Notes: generated by a model not told the origin, from the sequence alone. DNA of 40,675 nucleotides from an uncultured Dorea sp. (GCA_910586965.1 CAJUMF010000032.1:1-40675); one strand, 5' to 3'; positions 18,201 to 26,759 are shown, numbered from the stretch's first letter. A program made the numbers and translations.

Positions 18201-19809
18201 TAGAGGTAACTATCTCCTCACGGATCGCATCGATCGGAGGGTTCGTCACCTGCGCAAACAACTGCTTAAAATACCCGAATAGATTCTGGCGCTCACCGGA
18301 AAGAACTGCCAAAGGCGCATCGATTCCCATAGCCGCCGTTCCCTCGCTTCCGTTCAGAGCCATATTTAATATTGAAGACTTCACTTCCTCATAAGAATAC
18401 CCAAAAGCTTTCTGCAGCCTCCTGCACTCTTCTGCTGAGTACGATGGCACACTTTTATTCGGAATCTTTAGATCTTTAAGCTCCAACAGATTACTGTCAA
18501 GCCATTCTCCATAAGGCTGACGATCGGCATAGAGTTCTTTTAACTCCTCATCATCGATCACTTTTCCCTTTACCGTATCCACAAGCAGCATTTTCCCCGG
18601 ATGAAGCCGCTCTTTCACTATTATCTTCGCCGGATCGATATCCAGCACTCCCACCTCTGAGGAGAGAATCAAAGTATCATCATCCGTAATGTAATATCTG
18701 GATGGCCGCAGCCCATTTCTGTCAAGTACCGCGCCCATACAGTCCCCGTCGCTGAACAAAATAGATGCAGGGCCGTCCCACGGCTCCATCATCGTCGCAT
18801 AATACTGATAAAAGTCCTTTTTCTTCTGGGACAGATTCTTTGTATTCGACCACGGCTCCGGAATGGCGATCATAACCGCCAAAGGAAGCTCCATACCACT
18901 CATAACCATAAATTCTATAGCATTGTCAAGCATCGCCGAATCGGAACCTGAGATGTTGATTGCCGGAAGAACTTTGTGGAGCTCACCTTTGAGGTATTTG
19001 GATTCCATATTCTCCTCTCTCGCCTGCATCTTGTCTGCATTACCCCGGATGGTGTTAATCTCACCATTATGCACAATAAATCGATTCGGATGTGCACGCT
19101 CCCAACTAGGGTTCGTATTCGTGCTGAATCTGGAGTGAACCAGCGCAATCGCAGAATCATAATCCGGGCTCTGCAGATCTTCAAAAAAGGAGCGGAGCTG
19201 CCCCACTAAAAACATTCCCTTATAAGCAATCGTGCGGCTCGACAATGATGCAACATACGTGTCATCACTGCTCTGTTCGAATACACGGCGCACCACATAA
19301 AGCCTCCGGTCAAAATCAATCCCTCTCGCAGCCCTCTTCGGTCTCTCGATAAAACCCTGCATAATGCAAGGCATACACTCCACTGCACGGCTTCCAAGCA
19401 CTTGCGCTTTCACCGGCACCTCACGCCACCCAAGGAATCTCATTCCTTCCTTTTTTACAATAACTTCAAAGATCTTTTTCGCCTGATTTCGTTTCAGTTC
19501 ATCCTGAGGAAAGAAAAACATGCCTACGCCATAATCTCTCTCTGAACCTAAAAAGATGCCGAGAGGTTTACAGACCTTAGAGAAAAACTTGTGAGAAATC
19601 TGTAACAAGATTCCAACACCGTCTCCTGTCTCACCTTCGGCATCTTTGCCAGCTCTATGTTCTAAGTTTTCAACAATCTTCAAGGCATCTGCCACTGTGC
19701 CGTGGGTCTTTTTGCCTTTTACATTCACAATCGCACCGATTCCGCAGTTATCATGCTCGAACTCCGGACGATACAGCCCGAAACGGTGCTCTAACTTCTG
19801 TTGTCTCAT
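15271..19809 (-). CDS. gltB: Glutamate synthase large subunit
   Basis: The 1512-residue alpha subunit makes glutamate from glutamine and 2-oxoglutarate. The N-terminal class II glutaminase domain would begin, after removal of a 21-residue propeptide, at Cys22 in HDNCGIGA. The central and FMN-binding synthase domains follow (for example NSGEGGEEIDRLG, KPGEGGHLPGGKV, SPPPHHDIYSIEDLAQ, GYDGGTGAAPKSS). The 3Fe-4S cysteines are in CNLDTCPVGVATQNP and the C-terminal beta-helix has repeated Gly motifs. I prefer the ATG at 19807-19809: AAAGGA lies 8 bases upstream, while the TTG at 19830 would sit only about 4 bases after the predicted transcription start. Confidence 0.97.
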   Translation of the reverse strand: MRQQKLEHRFGLYRPEFEHDNCGIGAIVNVKGKKTHGTVADALKIVENLEHRAGKDAEGETGDGVGILLQISHKFFSKVCKPLGIFLGSERDYGVGMFFFPQDELKRNQAKKIFEVIVKKEGMRFLGWREVPVKAQVLGSRAVECMPCIMQGFIERPKRAARGIDFDRRLYVVRRVFEQSSDDTYVASLSSRTIAYKGMFLVGQLRSFFEDLQSPDYDSAIALVHSRFSTNTNPSWERAHPNRFIVHNGEINTIRGNADKMQAREENMESKYLKGELHKVLPAINISGSDSAMLDNAIEFMVMSGMELPLAVMIAIPEPWSNTKNLSQKKKDFYQYYATMMEPWDGPASILFSDGDCMGAVLDRNGLRPSRYYITDDDTLILSSEVGVLDIDPAKIIVKERLHPGKMLLVDTVKGKVIDDEELKELYADRQPYGEWLDSNLLELKDLKIPNKSVPSYSAEECRRLQKAFGYSYEEVKSSILNMALNGSEGTAAMGIDAPLAVLSGERQNLFGYFKQLFAQVTNPPIDAIREEIVTSTTVYIGEDGNLLEEKAENCKMLKVDNPILTNTDLLKIKNMKAEGFKVAEIPIVYYKNSGLEKAIDYLFVEVDRAIRGGANILILSDRGVDEYHVAMPSLLALSGLQQHLVRTKKRTSVAIILETGEPREVHHFATLLGYGACAVNPYLAHETIRQLIDTNVLQKDFYAAVDDYNHAVLGGIVKIASKMGISTIQSYQGAKIFEAIGLKETFIQKYFTDTVSCVGGIGIEEIAEDYVAKHSEAFDPLGLEVDLSLNSVGQHKSKSGGEKHLYNPQTIHMLQQATRRGDYGLFKQYTDMVNAEGAHINLRGQLAFNYPSKGVPIDEVESVDAIVTRFKTGAMSYGSISKEAHETLAIAMNQLHGKSNSGEGGEEIDRLGTNRCSAIKQVASGRFGVTSRYLVSAREIQIKMAQGAKPGEGGHLPGGKVYPWIAKTRHSTPGVSLISPPPHHDIYSIEDLAQLIYDCKNANKDARISVKLVSEAGVGTVAAGVAKAGAGLILISGYDGGTGAAPKSSIHNAGLPWELGLAETHQTLIQNGLRERVRIETDGKLMNGRDVAIAAILGAEEFGFATAPLVTMGCVMMRVCNLDTCPVGVATQNPKLRKRFTGKPEYVVNFMRFIAEDLREHMARLGVRTIDELVGRTDLLKVKEKPLSNRAAALDLSQILYNPYEGTKVPMTFNPKKVFDFELEKTLDEKVLVRKLLPALEKKQKKSIEVDVSNTNRTFGTIFGSEITRRYPEGLDEDSYTVKCKGAGGQSFGAFIPKGLTLELVGDSNDYFGKGLSGGKLIVYPPKGVKYKHDENIIIGNVALYGATSGKAFVNGVAGERFAVRNSGATAVVEGVGDHGCEYMTGGCVAILGKTGKNFAAGMSGGVAYVLDEDSSLYQNVNKQMVLLQKVTSKYDVNELKSMIEEHTACTDSEVGKQILNHFTEYLPKFKKIIPMDYEKMMTRILQMEEQGMSSEQAKIEAFYEIKEEKL

Positions 19810-19840
19810 ATCAATAATCCTTTCCTTCAATTTTAAAACT

Positions 19841-19869
19841 ACTATACTACTTTTTTCCTCGTTTGTAAA
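19841..19869 (-). promoter_or_regulatory. gltBD promoter
   Basis: Minus-strand TTTACA (19864-19869) and TATAGT (19841-19846) with a 17-base spacer put the transcription start near 19834, giving a leader of about 25 bases. No obvious operator or riboswitch is seen. Confidence 0.65.
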
Positions 19870-19875
19870 TATCTA

Positions 19876-19908
19876 AAAATCTGGCAGCTTTCACCGCTGC
19901 CAGATTTT
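19876..19908 (-). terminator. Strong terminator after the CPBP protease gene
   Basis: A perfect 13-bp stem (AAAATCTGGCAGC at 19876-19888 with GCTGCCAGATTTT at 19896-19908), 7-base loop, is followed by T on the minus strand. It lies 5 bases after the stop and may work in both directions. Confidence 0.9.
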
Positions 19909-19912
19909 AAGT

Positions 19913-20791
19913 CTACACTGTAATGTCCATTTTTCGCGGTTGTTCTTCAATCCTCTGAATCAATACATACATAGCTGATGCCGCACTGGCGCAGGCGACC
20001 GTAATTGTTCCTATCCGAATGGGTTTCGCCGACATCCACTCCATAGCATGAAACTCTGTGAGCACAACCGACAGGATATTAGACACGATATGGGCGAATA
20101 CAGGCGCTTTCACTGAACCGTATTTCTCATACAGATAGCAGAATGTAAACCCAAGAATAAATCCATAGAGCATCTGCACCATATTCACATGAAGAAATCC
20201 GAATACAAAAGACGAGTAAAGCGCTGCTGCCATAAAAGTACCGCCCTGACGTAACCTGCGAAACATCAATCCCCGAAACACCAGCTCCTCACAGATAGGG
20301 ATCAATATCCCCAAGCACAAAATCTGCATGGGGAAAGGCGCTGCATACAAGGAATTCATCGTATCCTCATACTCTTCACTCACCTTCATCAGCCCGCCAA
20401 GCTCGATCAGGTTATTAAGCCCCAGCGTCATAGCCGCCGTCATCACCAGAATAGCCGCATATTTCCAGAGAGATGCTTTCTTATTAGCGGCAAGACCTAA
20501 AAGCTTTTCCTTGATCGTGTCCTGATGAAACATGACCAAAAGAATTGGAATCGTCAAAAAGGCTGCGATCCCTTCAATCGGCGTCGCATACCTCATCAGC
20601 TCCTCAGCCGCTTCCGCCGCAAGCCCCGCTGACCTTGACGCATCCGGCATATAGATCATCATCGCAAGCATGGACACCCCCATACCGACCCCCCACTTTA
20701 TAAGTACAGGCCCCCAGATACGAAGAAATCTGTTCTCCGGCTTCTTCACAGAGCCAGAGTTTTCTGTATAATGATATTGTTGCTGCTCCAT
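19913..20791 (-). CDS. CPBP (CAAX/Abi) family intramembrane glutamic endopeptidase
   Basis: This 292-residue membrane protein has about eight hydrophobic segments. Family motifs appear in order: EELVFRGLMFRRL (Glu-Glu and Arg), FGFLHVN (Phe and His) and HIVSN (His and Asn). These form the intramembrane active site. Bacterial CPBP proteins cleave or protect against peptides, or act in signalling; nothing here points to a particular substrate. The start at 20789-20791 follows TGAGGA, whereas the longer frame begins with a GTG inside that ribosome site. It follows prdX by 18 bases and ends at a strong terminator, so the two genes form an operon. Confidence 0.9.
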   Translation of the reverse strand: MEQQQYHYTENSGSVKKPENRFLRIWGPVLIKWGVGMGVSMLAMMIYMPDASRSAGLAAEAAEELMRYATPIEGIAAFLTIPILLVMFHQDTIKEKLLGLAANKKASLWKYAAILVMTAAMTLGLNNLIELGGLMKVSEEYEDTMNSLYAAPFPMQILCLGILIPICEELVFRGLMFRRLRQGGTFMAAALYSSFVFGFLHVNMVQMLYGFILGFTFCYLYEKYGSVKAPVFAHIVSNILSVVLTEFHAMEWMSAKPIRIGTITVACASAASAMYVLIQRIEEQPRKMDITV

Positions 20792-20809
20792 AACAATCCT
20801 CACATAAGT

Positions 20810-21301
20810 TTAAAATCTCACCGGTATCACGTCTACATCCAGACTCCATAAGAATTTATCCAGATCCTTGTATGAGATGAACACGGTCGCCGTATTCTCA
20901 AGAGGATGGATACCTAGGCTCTTGCACCTGCTCAAACTCTTGTCGATAAAAAATTCTACCGCGTGATCCGTGTCATTCATAAGACCAAAAGGAGTGACAC
21001 TCCCCTGCTTAAGCCCCAGATACTTTTCCAGTCTCTCCTCGGAAGCAAAACTTAAATTCCCGGCACCGAGCTTCTTGCTGAGCGCTTTCAGGTCAACCTT
21101 CGTGTTCTCATCCGCCGTCACAAGAAAATGCCGCTTTCCCTTAGAGTCCCGCAAAAACAAGTTCTTACACAGCGTACCCTTCTTCGTAAGCCCCAGCCTG
21201 TCCATATCCTCCATGGTGTAGACCGGCTCGTGCTCCACGACTTCATATTTAATCTTCATCTTATCCAGCGCTTCATATACTTTTTTTCTCACATCTTCCA
21301 T
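20810..21301 (-). CDS. Prolyl-tRNA deacylase-like editing protein (YbaK/PrdX domain)
   Basis: This 163-residue stand-alone trans-editing domain of the YbaK/ProX group is presumed to hydrolyse mischarged Ala-tRNA(Pro). The EHEPVYTMEDMDR start, the TLCKNLFLRDSKGKRHFLVT strand pair with the conserved Lys, and QGSVTPFGLMND are typical. The start at 21299-21301 is preceded by GGAAGGAGATA. The frame upstream is not needed. It is the first gene of a two-gene operon with the CPBP protease. Confidence 0.88.
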   Translation of the reverse strand: MEDVRKKVYEALDKMKIKYEVVEHEPVYTMEDMDRLGLTKKGTLCKNLFLRDSKGKRHFLVTADENTKVDLKALSKKLGAGNLSFASEERLEKYLGLKQGSVTPFGLMNDTDHAVEFFIDKSLSRCKSLGIHPLENTATVFISYKDLDKFLWSLDVDVIPVRF

Positions 21302-21367
21302 CGCGTATATCTCCTTCCAAACCAACTTTTTTCATTATATTTCATGACGGGTTAAATGTAAAGGAAT

Positions 21368-22306
21368 TTACAGCATTTCTTCCACTGCCGCCTCATATCT
21401 GTCTAACCGCTCCGCCTTGCGGATTTTTTTAAGTGTCTTCTCATATCCCGGGAAAGCCTGCCCCAGATAACACCAAAGCTCCTTCATCTTGAACAGTACG
21501 TTCTTATCCCCCATACCAAGCGCCCGGTAATCTTCATAGAGTTGAGAGTGAAATCCGCCAAGCTTCGCTGCCTGCGCTTTTTTCTCCTCCGCTTCTCCCT
21601 TTATCTGCTCCAAAAGCAGCGGATTCCTAAGGATGCCTCGCCCCATCATGAAAGCATTGACCTTCGGAAAATCCTGTTGGATCTTCTTGCACTTTTCCGG
21701 GGTAAAGATATCCCCGTTATAGCAGACCGGAGGGTTGCTGTTCTCCTGCACGTAAGCGAACATCTCGAAGTTGGGTTCGTTTTTATAAAAATCCTTCTGC
21801 ACCCTGGGATGGACGATCAGCTCTTCAACAGGATACCGGTTATATATCTCAAGGATGCGATAGAACTCCTCCGGCTCGTCTTTACCAAGACGGGTTTTTA
21901 TAGAGATTCTCACACCCATATTCCCGGCTCCTTCAAACACCGCATCAAGAAAGCGGTCAAGCTCCTCCGGAAATGCCAGGAATCCAGATCCCCTCCCCTT
22001 TGACACCACCGTCTTTGACGGACATCCCATATTCAGATTGATCTCCTTGTACCCATACTCTTTTAGCTTTCTGATCGTATTTAAACAATCCTCGGCATGA
22101 TTGCTCATAATCTGGGGGACCAGATACAGCCCCTCGTTATTCTCCGGCAATATCTCCCGCTTCTCTTTCGCACTGAACCCTCTCTTACTGTGGGGAACAA
22201 AAAATGGTGTGAAATACTTGTCCATCGGGGCAAAATGCCTGTGGTACGCATTGCGGAAAATATATGTCGTAATTCCCTCCAACGGGGCAAGATAATATCT
22301 GCGCAA
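21368..22306 (-). CDS. tRNA-dihydrouridine synthase (Dus family)
   Basis: This 312-residue FMN enzyme reduces uridine in tRNA D-loops. It opens with YYLAPLEGITTYIFRNAYHR, has the catalytic Cys in LNMGCPSKTVVSKGRGSGFL, a phosphate-binding CYNGDIF loop and the MMGRGILRNP segment, then a short C-terminal helical domain. The start is a TTG (22304-22306) supported by GGAGGAG 10 bases upstream; no in-frame ATG lies near. Which uridine is modified cannot be told. Confidence 0.92.
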   Translation of the reverse strand: MRRYYLAPLEGITTYIFRNAYHRHFAPMDKYFTPFFVPHSKRGFSAKEKREILPENNEGLYLVPQIMSNHAEDCLNTIRKLKEYGYKEINLNMGCPSKTVVSKGRGSGFLAFPEELDRFLDAVFEGAGNMGVRISIKTRLGKDEPEEFYRILEIYNRYPVEELIVHPRVQKDFYKNEPNFEMFAYVQENSNPPVCYNGDIFTPEKCKKIQQDFPKVNAFMMGRGILRNPLLLEQIKGEAEEKKAQAAKLGGFHSQLYEDYRALGMGDKNVLFKMKELWCYLGQAFPGYEKTLKKIRKAERLDRYEAAVEEML

Positions 22307-22406
22307 AGCTTATGCTCCTCCTTTTTTGTCTCCGAGCGCAAAATAACGGCATCAGCTTTTCCTCGCCGATACCGCTATAAAACCAATGTCAATTCGTGTA
22401 CTGACT

Positions 22407-23195
22407 TTAAGCAACCGCAAAGAACGGCTTATACATGTCATTCGCCGTCTGTCCGGACTGTTCCGGCTGCGGATTCGCCGCTGTCACCGTCCTGGTCGTA
22501 CCGCCGGATACATACACATCACCGCACTCCGGGCAGATATCCGTATGAATCGTTACATTCTGGCTCACTACCCTGCGGTCCTCACGCACTGCCTTCGCCT
22601 GCTCTCTGACTACATGCTCCATCTCATGACCCTTCACTGTTGAAGCTGCCTGCTCCGGTGCGATGTGGGATGCTGTCTTAAAGGATACTCCCGGGTCGTC
22701 CGAGCCGTCCTGATACTTACGCTCCTTGCAAGTCTGGCATTCTCCCTCCTCGACAGTCTTCATGATACCCTCGATCCCGTTCTCCTCTCCTTCCGGCACC
22801 GCCTGCTTAGCTGCCGCATCCTCTGCTCCGTCCGGCACTGTCTGCTTAGCTGCCTGCGCACTCTCCTGTGACGGGTCATACTGCTGGATACGCATACGCA
22901 CCGCCATCTCCACCGGGTCAGCCCCCTTTCGCATAAAAGGAAGCATCCGCCCGATTCCGCTGGAAGTCTCGTTAGAGACAACCGGAACCGGATCTACCGG
23001 CTCCACCGGTACGCCCGGATTCGCCGCACGGCTCACTGCCACTACTTTTCCGGCCTTACCTGCCGCCTGGGCTTGCTCCGCCTGTTCCGCTTTTCCCGCC
23101 GCCAAAGCCCCGGCCGTCCCTTCTGTTCCCCGCACTGCATATCGATACGGATTATTGTTAAAATAAAGGCTCTGTGTGTAAATACCACCGATCAA
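22407..23195 (-). CDS. SprA-related putative zinc metalloprotease
   Basis: This protein of about 262 residues resembles the CJM1_0395/SprA-related family. The N-terminal two thirds are low in complexity (Ala, Gly, Val, Glu, Gln). The conserved C-terminus has a CQTCKERKY segment, then DGSDDPGVSFKTASHI, the metal-binding GHEMEHVVREQA (HExxH) and a second CxxC in DICPECGDVYVSGGTTRT. The substrate is unknown. I choose the TTG at 23193-23195 because GGAGGTG stands 6 bases before it. The ATG at 23210 would add five residues with a poorer ribosome site (AGGGA). Both are downstream of the promoter at 23249-23277. Confidence 0.75.
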   Translation of the reverse strand: MIGGIYTQSLYFNNNPYRYAVRGTEGTAGALAAGKAEQAEQAQAAGKAGKVVAVSRAANPGVPVEPVDPVPVVSNETSSGIGRMLPFMRKGADPVEMAVRMRIQQYDPSQESAQAAKQTVPDGAEDAAAKQAVPEGEENGIEGIMKTVEEGECQTCKERKYQDGSDDPGVSFKTASHIAPEQAASTVKGHEMEHVVREQAKAVREDRRVVSQNVTIHTDICPECGDVYVSGGTTRTVTAANPQPEQSGQTANDMYKPFFAVA

Positions 23196-23248
23196 ATTTA
23201 CCACCTCCATGATGTCTGTCCCTGTAAGCATTAGCTTATACTATATCT

Positions 23249-23277
23249 ATTATAAGTGCACCCGACAGAAAAATCAA
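23249..23277 (-). promoter_or_regulatory. Promoter of the SprA-related gene
   Basis: Minus-strand TTGATT (23272-23277) and consensus TATAAT (23249-23254) with a 17-base spacer. Confidence 0.65.
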
Positions 23278-23295
23278 TGAAAAAATGGGAATGTT

Positions 23296-23604
23296 CTATT
23301 TCAACATCTCAAGAATCTCTTCCTTCGGCTTCGCTCCACTCTCACGCTTCACCAGCTCTCCGTTCTTAAACACCATCAGCGTAGGGATAGACAATACTTT
23401 ATACTGTCTCGCCAATTCTGACTGCTCATCCACATCTACCTTGCAGATCTTCGCATCTGTAACTTCGCCCGCAATCTCTTCGATCACCGGCCCGATCATC
23501 TGACACGGTCCGCACCATGTCGCCCAAAAGTCTACCAGCACCGGAACAGATGCCTCCAATACTTCTTCTTTAAAATTCTCCTTTGTCAAATGTAATACAG
23601 CCAT
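23296..23604 (-). CDS. trxA: Thioredoxin
   Basis: This 102-residue thioredoxin carries the redox site WCGPC (in DFWATWCGPCQM), the conserved Asp in VDVDEQ and cis-Pro in SIPTLMVFKNG. It is a dithiol reductant in the cytoplasm. The ATG at 23602-23604 is used: AAAGGA lies 9 bases upstream, whereas the in-frame ATG two codons earlier is too close to it. A TATAAT sits upstream near 23630, but no clear -35 is visible. It follows the UDP-glucose dehydrogenase gene by 50 bases. Confidence 0.95.
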   Translation of the reverse strand: MAVLHLTKENFKEEVLEASVPVLVDFWATWCGPCQMIGPVIEEIAGEVTDAKICKVDVDEQSELARQYKVLSIPTLMVFKNGELVKRESGAKPKEEILEMLK

Positions 23605-23654
23605 ATTCATCTTCCTTTCATTCAATAAAATTATAGGGAAATACTTAATCCTAC

Positions 23655-24869
23655 TTATTCATCCTTCCCATAAATATCCCTGGTATACACTTTCTCCCTG
23701 CAATCCGCAAGTTCTTCCGATTGCCGGTTCGCAATTATCACATCGCAGCGTTCTTTAAATTCTTCAAGGGACACTATACTTTCACATCCCATAAACAACT
23801 CCTCATCCAGTCCCGGCTCATAGATTATGATCTTCATCTCTTTTTGCTTCAGACGCTTTATGATGCCAAGAACCGACGACTGTCTGAAATTGTCCGAGTG
23901 AATCTTCATCGTCAGTCGATAGATTCCCACCGTGGCCTGCCCTTTTGATTTACCACTTACTCTTTTTAATACCTGCTCCGCCACAAAATCTTTTCTTGTC
24001 CTGTTCGACTCCACAATCGCCCCGATGATATTTTCCGGGACATCCTTGTAATTGGCCAGCAATTGTTTGGTATCCTTGGGAAGACAGTATCCTCCGTACC
24101 CAAAGGAAGGATTATTGTAATAATCCCCTATACGCGGGTCAAGGCATACTCCCTCGATCATCTGCTTCGTATCCAGCCCTCTCATCTCCGCATAAGTATC
24201 CAGCTCATTAAAAAAACTAATGCGAAGCGCCAGATAAGTATTGGCAAAAAGCTTAACAGCCTCCGCCTCGGACGCCCCTGTAATTATCACAGGCACATCC
24301 TCCTTTAAGGCTCCCTCCTGCAAAAGCCCGGCAAATACAGCAGCATTTTTCATTGTCTCCCCATTTTTCCGGGGCACTCCCACAATAATCCTTGAAGGGT
24401 AATGATTGTCCCTAAGCGCATGTCCCTCCCTCAAAAACTCCGGACTGAACAGTACCCTCTCTGTTCCCAATCTCCGGCTGAGACTTTCCGTATACCCTAC
24501 CGGAACCGTAGACTTGATGACGATTACCGCATCTTTCGAGACTCGCATCACCTCCTCTGCCGCCTTCTCTACCAAAGACGTATCAAAATAGTTCTTTTGG
24601 GCATCATAATCTGTCGGTGTAGCTATGACAGCAAAATGTGCCTCTCTGTAAGCCTCCTCTCCCGCCCTGCCCTCCGGTACTGCTGTCAGATCAAGTCCGC
24701 CCTCCGCAAAGGAACGCTCGATATCGGAATCTTTTATGGGCGATATCCCATTATTGATCTGTCTTACCTTCGAAAGATCCGTATCCACCACCGCCACTTC
24801 ATGATTCCGGGACAATAATACTGCCAAGGACATCCCCACATATCCTGCCCCCGCAATCGCTATCTTCAT
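23655..24869 (-). CDS. UDP-glucose 6-dehydrogenase-like nucleotide sugar dehydrogenase
   Basis: This 404-residue enzyme probably oxidises UDP-glucose to UDP-glucuronate with NAD. The N-terminal Rossmann fold begins KIAIAGAGYVGMSLAVLLSR with VVDTD at the adenosine contact. The central helix has AEAVKLFANTYLALRISFFN and the catalytic Cys is in SFGYGGYCLPKDTKQL. The C-terminal UDP-binding domain follows. It overlaps the glycosyltransferase gene by 4 bases (ATGA), so it is in the same operon and may supply a sugar nucleotide for capsule or glycan synthesis. UDP-glucose as substrate is the likeliest choice, not proven. Confidence 0.9.
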   Translation of the reverse strand: MKIAIAGAGYVGMSLAVLLSRNHEVAVVDTDLSKVRQINNGISPIKDSDIERSFAEGGLDLTAVPEGRAGEEAYREAHFAVIATPTDYDAQKNYFDTSLVEKAAEEVMRVSKDAVIVIKSTVPVGYTESLSRRLGTERVLFSPEFLREGHALRDNHYPSRIIVGVPRKNGETMKNAAVFAGLLQEGALKEDVPVIITGASEAEAVKLFANTYLALRISFFNELDTYAEMRGLDTKQMIEGVCLDPRIGDYYNNPSFGYGGYCLPKDTKQLLANYKDVPENIIGAIVESNRTRKDFVAEQVLKRVSGKSKGQATVGIYRLTMKIHSDNFRQSSVLGIIKRLKQKEMKIIIYEPGLDEELFMGCESIVSLEEFKERCDVIIANRQSEELADCREKVYTRDIYGKDE

Positions 24870-26008
24870 CTTACCTTCTCCCTGTAAGACCTTAAACCTT
24901 TTATATTCTTCAATCTCTCGTTTACTGCAAGTAAAATTGCAAGCCTTCTGCGGACTCTCCGCAGCGTATATTTGAGCTGGTCGCGGTCTGACCGCCTCTC
25001 ATTGGCCTTACAGAGCAGGAACTCTTCGGCAGACATCATCCGTATCCGTTCCAAATCAGTACATATCCACTCCTCTTCCATATCTTCTTTCCTGCACTCC
25101 GTTAATCCAAGATGCTCAAACCCCTCTCTCTGCAGGAAATCATACAACACTTCATAAGAATTAAAAGACGTCTGGATATTCAAGGCCCGGAACATCCCCT
25201 TAGCCGCTTTATTGCGAAAACCTTTTTTCACAAGTTCAAATTCCGGTTCCTTCTCAAGCTCCTGCAACGTATACAGATAAGACTCGTAGGGGCAAAAAAC
25301 AGTCTCGGATGATTTCCCGGTAAGACTGTCCGCATTGTCCGTCCGGTAAAATGCAAGAAATCTGTCAACGAAGGTAATCCTGTCTGCCAAATACAATGCC
25401 CTCATGACAAATGCCGTATCATTTGCCTGACGAATCTCCTGGAAGCGCAGATGATGATCTGCAAGGAACTTTCTTCTGAACATCTTATTCCAGACTACGT
25501 TTGACCCAAAACTAAAAATCGCATCACACAGATCAAACTTATTAAATGGGTCTTTATCCGGCAAAAGCACCGTCTTTAAGTATCCATTCGTCTCATACAC
25601 CTTCCCGTCCTGTGTAAATTCACAGACACCGCATACACATATGTCGGCCTGAGTCTTCTGCATCTTCCGGCACATAAGCTCCAAAGCCCTCCGGTCAAAC
25701 TTATCATCCGCATCCCAGAAGACCACATATTTTCCCCTTACCCTGGAAAGCCCGCGGTTTCTTGCAGAACCTGCATTTATATTCTGCTGTTCCAAAAGTG
25801 TGATCCTTGAATCTTTACTCATAAATTCACCGATCACTTCACACGAATTGTCAGTAGAACCATCATTTACACATATAACTTCTATCTCCCGCATACTTTG
25901 CGTCAAGACAGATTCCAACATCTGACCAATATATTCTCCTGCATTGTAAACAGGGATGATTACTGATACTTTGATTATTTCTTTATTTTTCATCTTCCTC
26001 TTTTTCAT
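24866..26008 (-). CDS. Family 2 glycosyltransferase
   Basis: The 380-residue protein has the GT-A fold: KVSVIIPVYNAGEYIGQML at the start, the nucleotide contact CVNDGSTDNS, and the metal-binding DXD-type VVFWDADDKFD. The C-terminal region (about 230-380) is helical and basic, without a predicted membrane segment. It probably transfers a sugar to a surface glycan. The ATG at 26006-26008 overlaps the stop of the upstream 212-aa gene (ATGA), with AAGGA five bases before it. The acceptor and sugar cannot be identified. Confidence 0.88.
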   Translation of the reverse strand: MKKRKMKNKEIIKVSVIIPVYNAGEYIGQMLESVLTQSMREIEVICVNDGSTDNSCEVIGEFMSKDSRITLLEQQNINAGSARNRGLSRVRGKYVVFWDADDKFDRRALELMCRKMQKTQADICVCGVCEFTQDGKVYETNGYLKTVLLPDKDPFNKFDLCDAIFSFGSNVVWNKMFRRKFLADHHLRFQEIRQANDTAFVMRALYLADRITFVDRFLAFYRTDNADSLTGKSSETVFCPYESYLYTLQELEKEPEFELVKKGFRNKAAKGMFRALNIQTSFNSYEVLYDFLQREGFEHLGLTECRKEDMEEEWICTDLERIRMMSAEEFLLCKANERRSDRDQLKYTLRRVRRRLAILLAVNERLKNIKGLRSYREKVR

Positions 26009-26643
26009 GCTGTTCCTTCTCTATAATCAACGAGCATCTGTGCAAATTCTAAAAAACGCGCCTTACTGTTCGTAAGCTGAATCTGACGTTCAAGCTCTTC
26101 ACCTGTATAATACTCTTCAAAACGCTTAAAAGCATTCTGGCACATCTCCAGGTTATATTGCAGGCTCCGGACGCCAAATTTAGGATAACTAAATCCCATC
26201 TCGCCGGAAGATGCATTTACCGAATACAAAAATCCCGATGCCTCCCGCACTACGCCTGCCGGCTGCGGCATCTCTCCGCTTAATATTGCATCATAAAGCT
26301 CCTTTGGGAACACTACGATTTGATTCAATCCATTATCTTCCGGTCTGGGCGGTATCACACCGTCTTCGGCCAGTTTCCCTGCCAGCTCGAAAAGCTCTTC
26401 TTCATTCATATTCTCAATATCATAATCCCTTGCTATCTGATCCAGCTTTTCTTCTGTCAATGCCGGAAACTTATTTAATATCTCATTCTTTTTCTCTGAA
26501 ACAAGATATCTGTTCTCAGTATCCTGCACCTTGACTTTTACATTGCATTGAAAATCACCTGCATTCACCGTTTTCTTCCGGCTGTCTCCGCCGCCCGCAG
26601 GATACTGCACATTTATAGGATAATTATTTGATTGTACCTTCAC
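26005..26643 (-). CDS. Unknown 212-residue protein
   Basis: I do not recognise this gene. The start is a GTG (26641-26643) with AGGAGG ten bases upstream. The protein is soluble, without signal peptide or membrane segment. It has a Gly-rich N-terminus (QYPAGGGDSRKK), an acidic helical middle (LTEEKLDQIARDYDIENMNE), a VVFPKELYDAIL stretch and a C-terminal helical pair. It is the first gene of a tightly coupled operon with the glycosyltransferase and UDP-glucose dehydrogenase genes. It lies 116 bases downstream of lanM and is separated from it by a probable promoter, so it is not clearly part of the lanthipeptide locus. Confidence 0.75.
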   Translation of the reverse strand: MKVQSNNYPINVQYPAGGGDSRKKTVNAGDFQCNVKVKVQDTENRYLVSEKKNEILNKFPALTEEKLDQIARDYDIENMNEEELFELAGKLAEDGVIPPRPEDNGLNQIVVFPKELYDAILSGEMPQPAGVVREASGFLYSVNASSGEMGFSYPKFGVRSLQYNLEMCQNAFKRFEEYYTGEELERQIQLTNSKARFLEFAQMLVDYREGTA

Positions 26644-26678
26644 CTGACTACGCCCTCCTTATTTTTCTACGTTATATG

Positions 26679-26734
26679 TATTTGTAGCAAAAATTCTTCT
26701 CCCAGTATAGCACAATTCTTGTATTATTTGTAGC
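26679..26734 (-). repeat. Direct repeat GCTACAAATA around a -10 box
   Basis: On the minus strand the 10-mer GCTACAAATA occurs twice (26725-26734 and 26679-26688), 46 bases apart, flanking a TATACT (26704-26709) that could be the -10 of the 212-aa gene operon. No good -35 is seen, so an activator-dependent promoter is possible. Confidence 0.45.
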
Positions 26735-26759
26735 ATAAAAATAACCTTACAAGTCTCCC

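Noticed and set aside
19913..20791. CPBP protease as leader peptidase of the lanthipeptide
   Set aside because: It is in an operon with prdX, six genes and 6 kb away from the LanM gene, with a strong terminator after it. Nothing links it to the lan locus.
22726..23166. Plus-strand 146-codon frame opposite the SprA-type gene
   Set aside because: It is a shadow of the Ala/Gly-rich repeat region on the minus strand. The minus frame carries the conserved HExxH and CxxC motifs.
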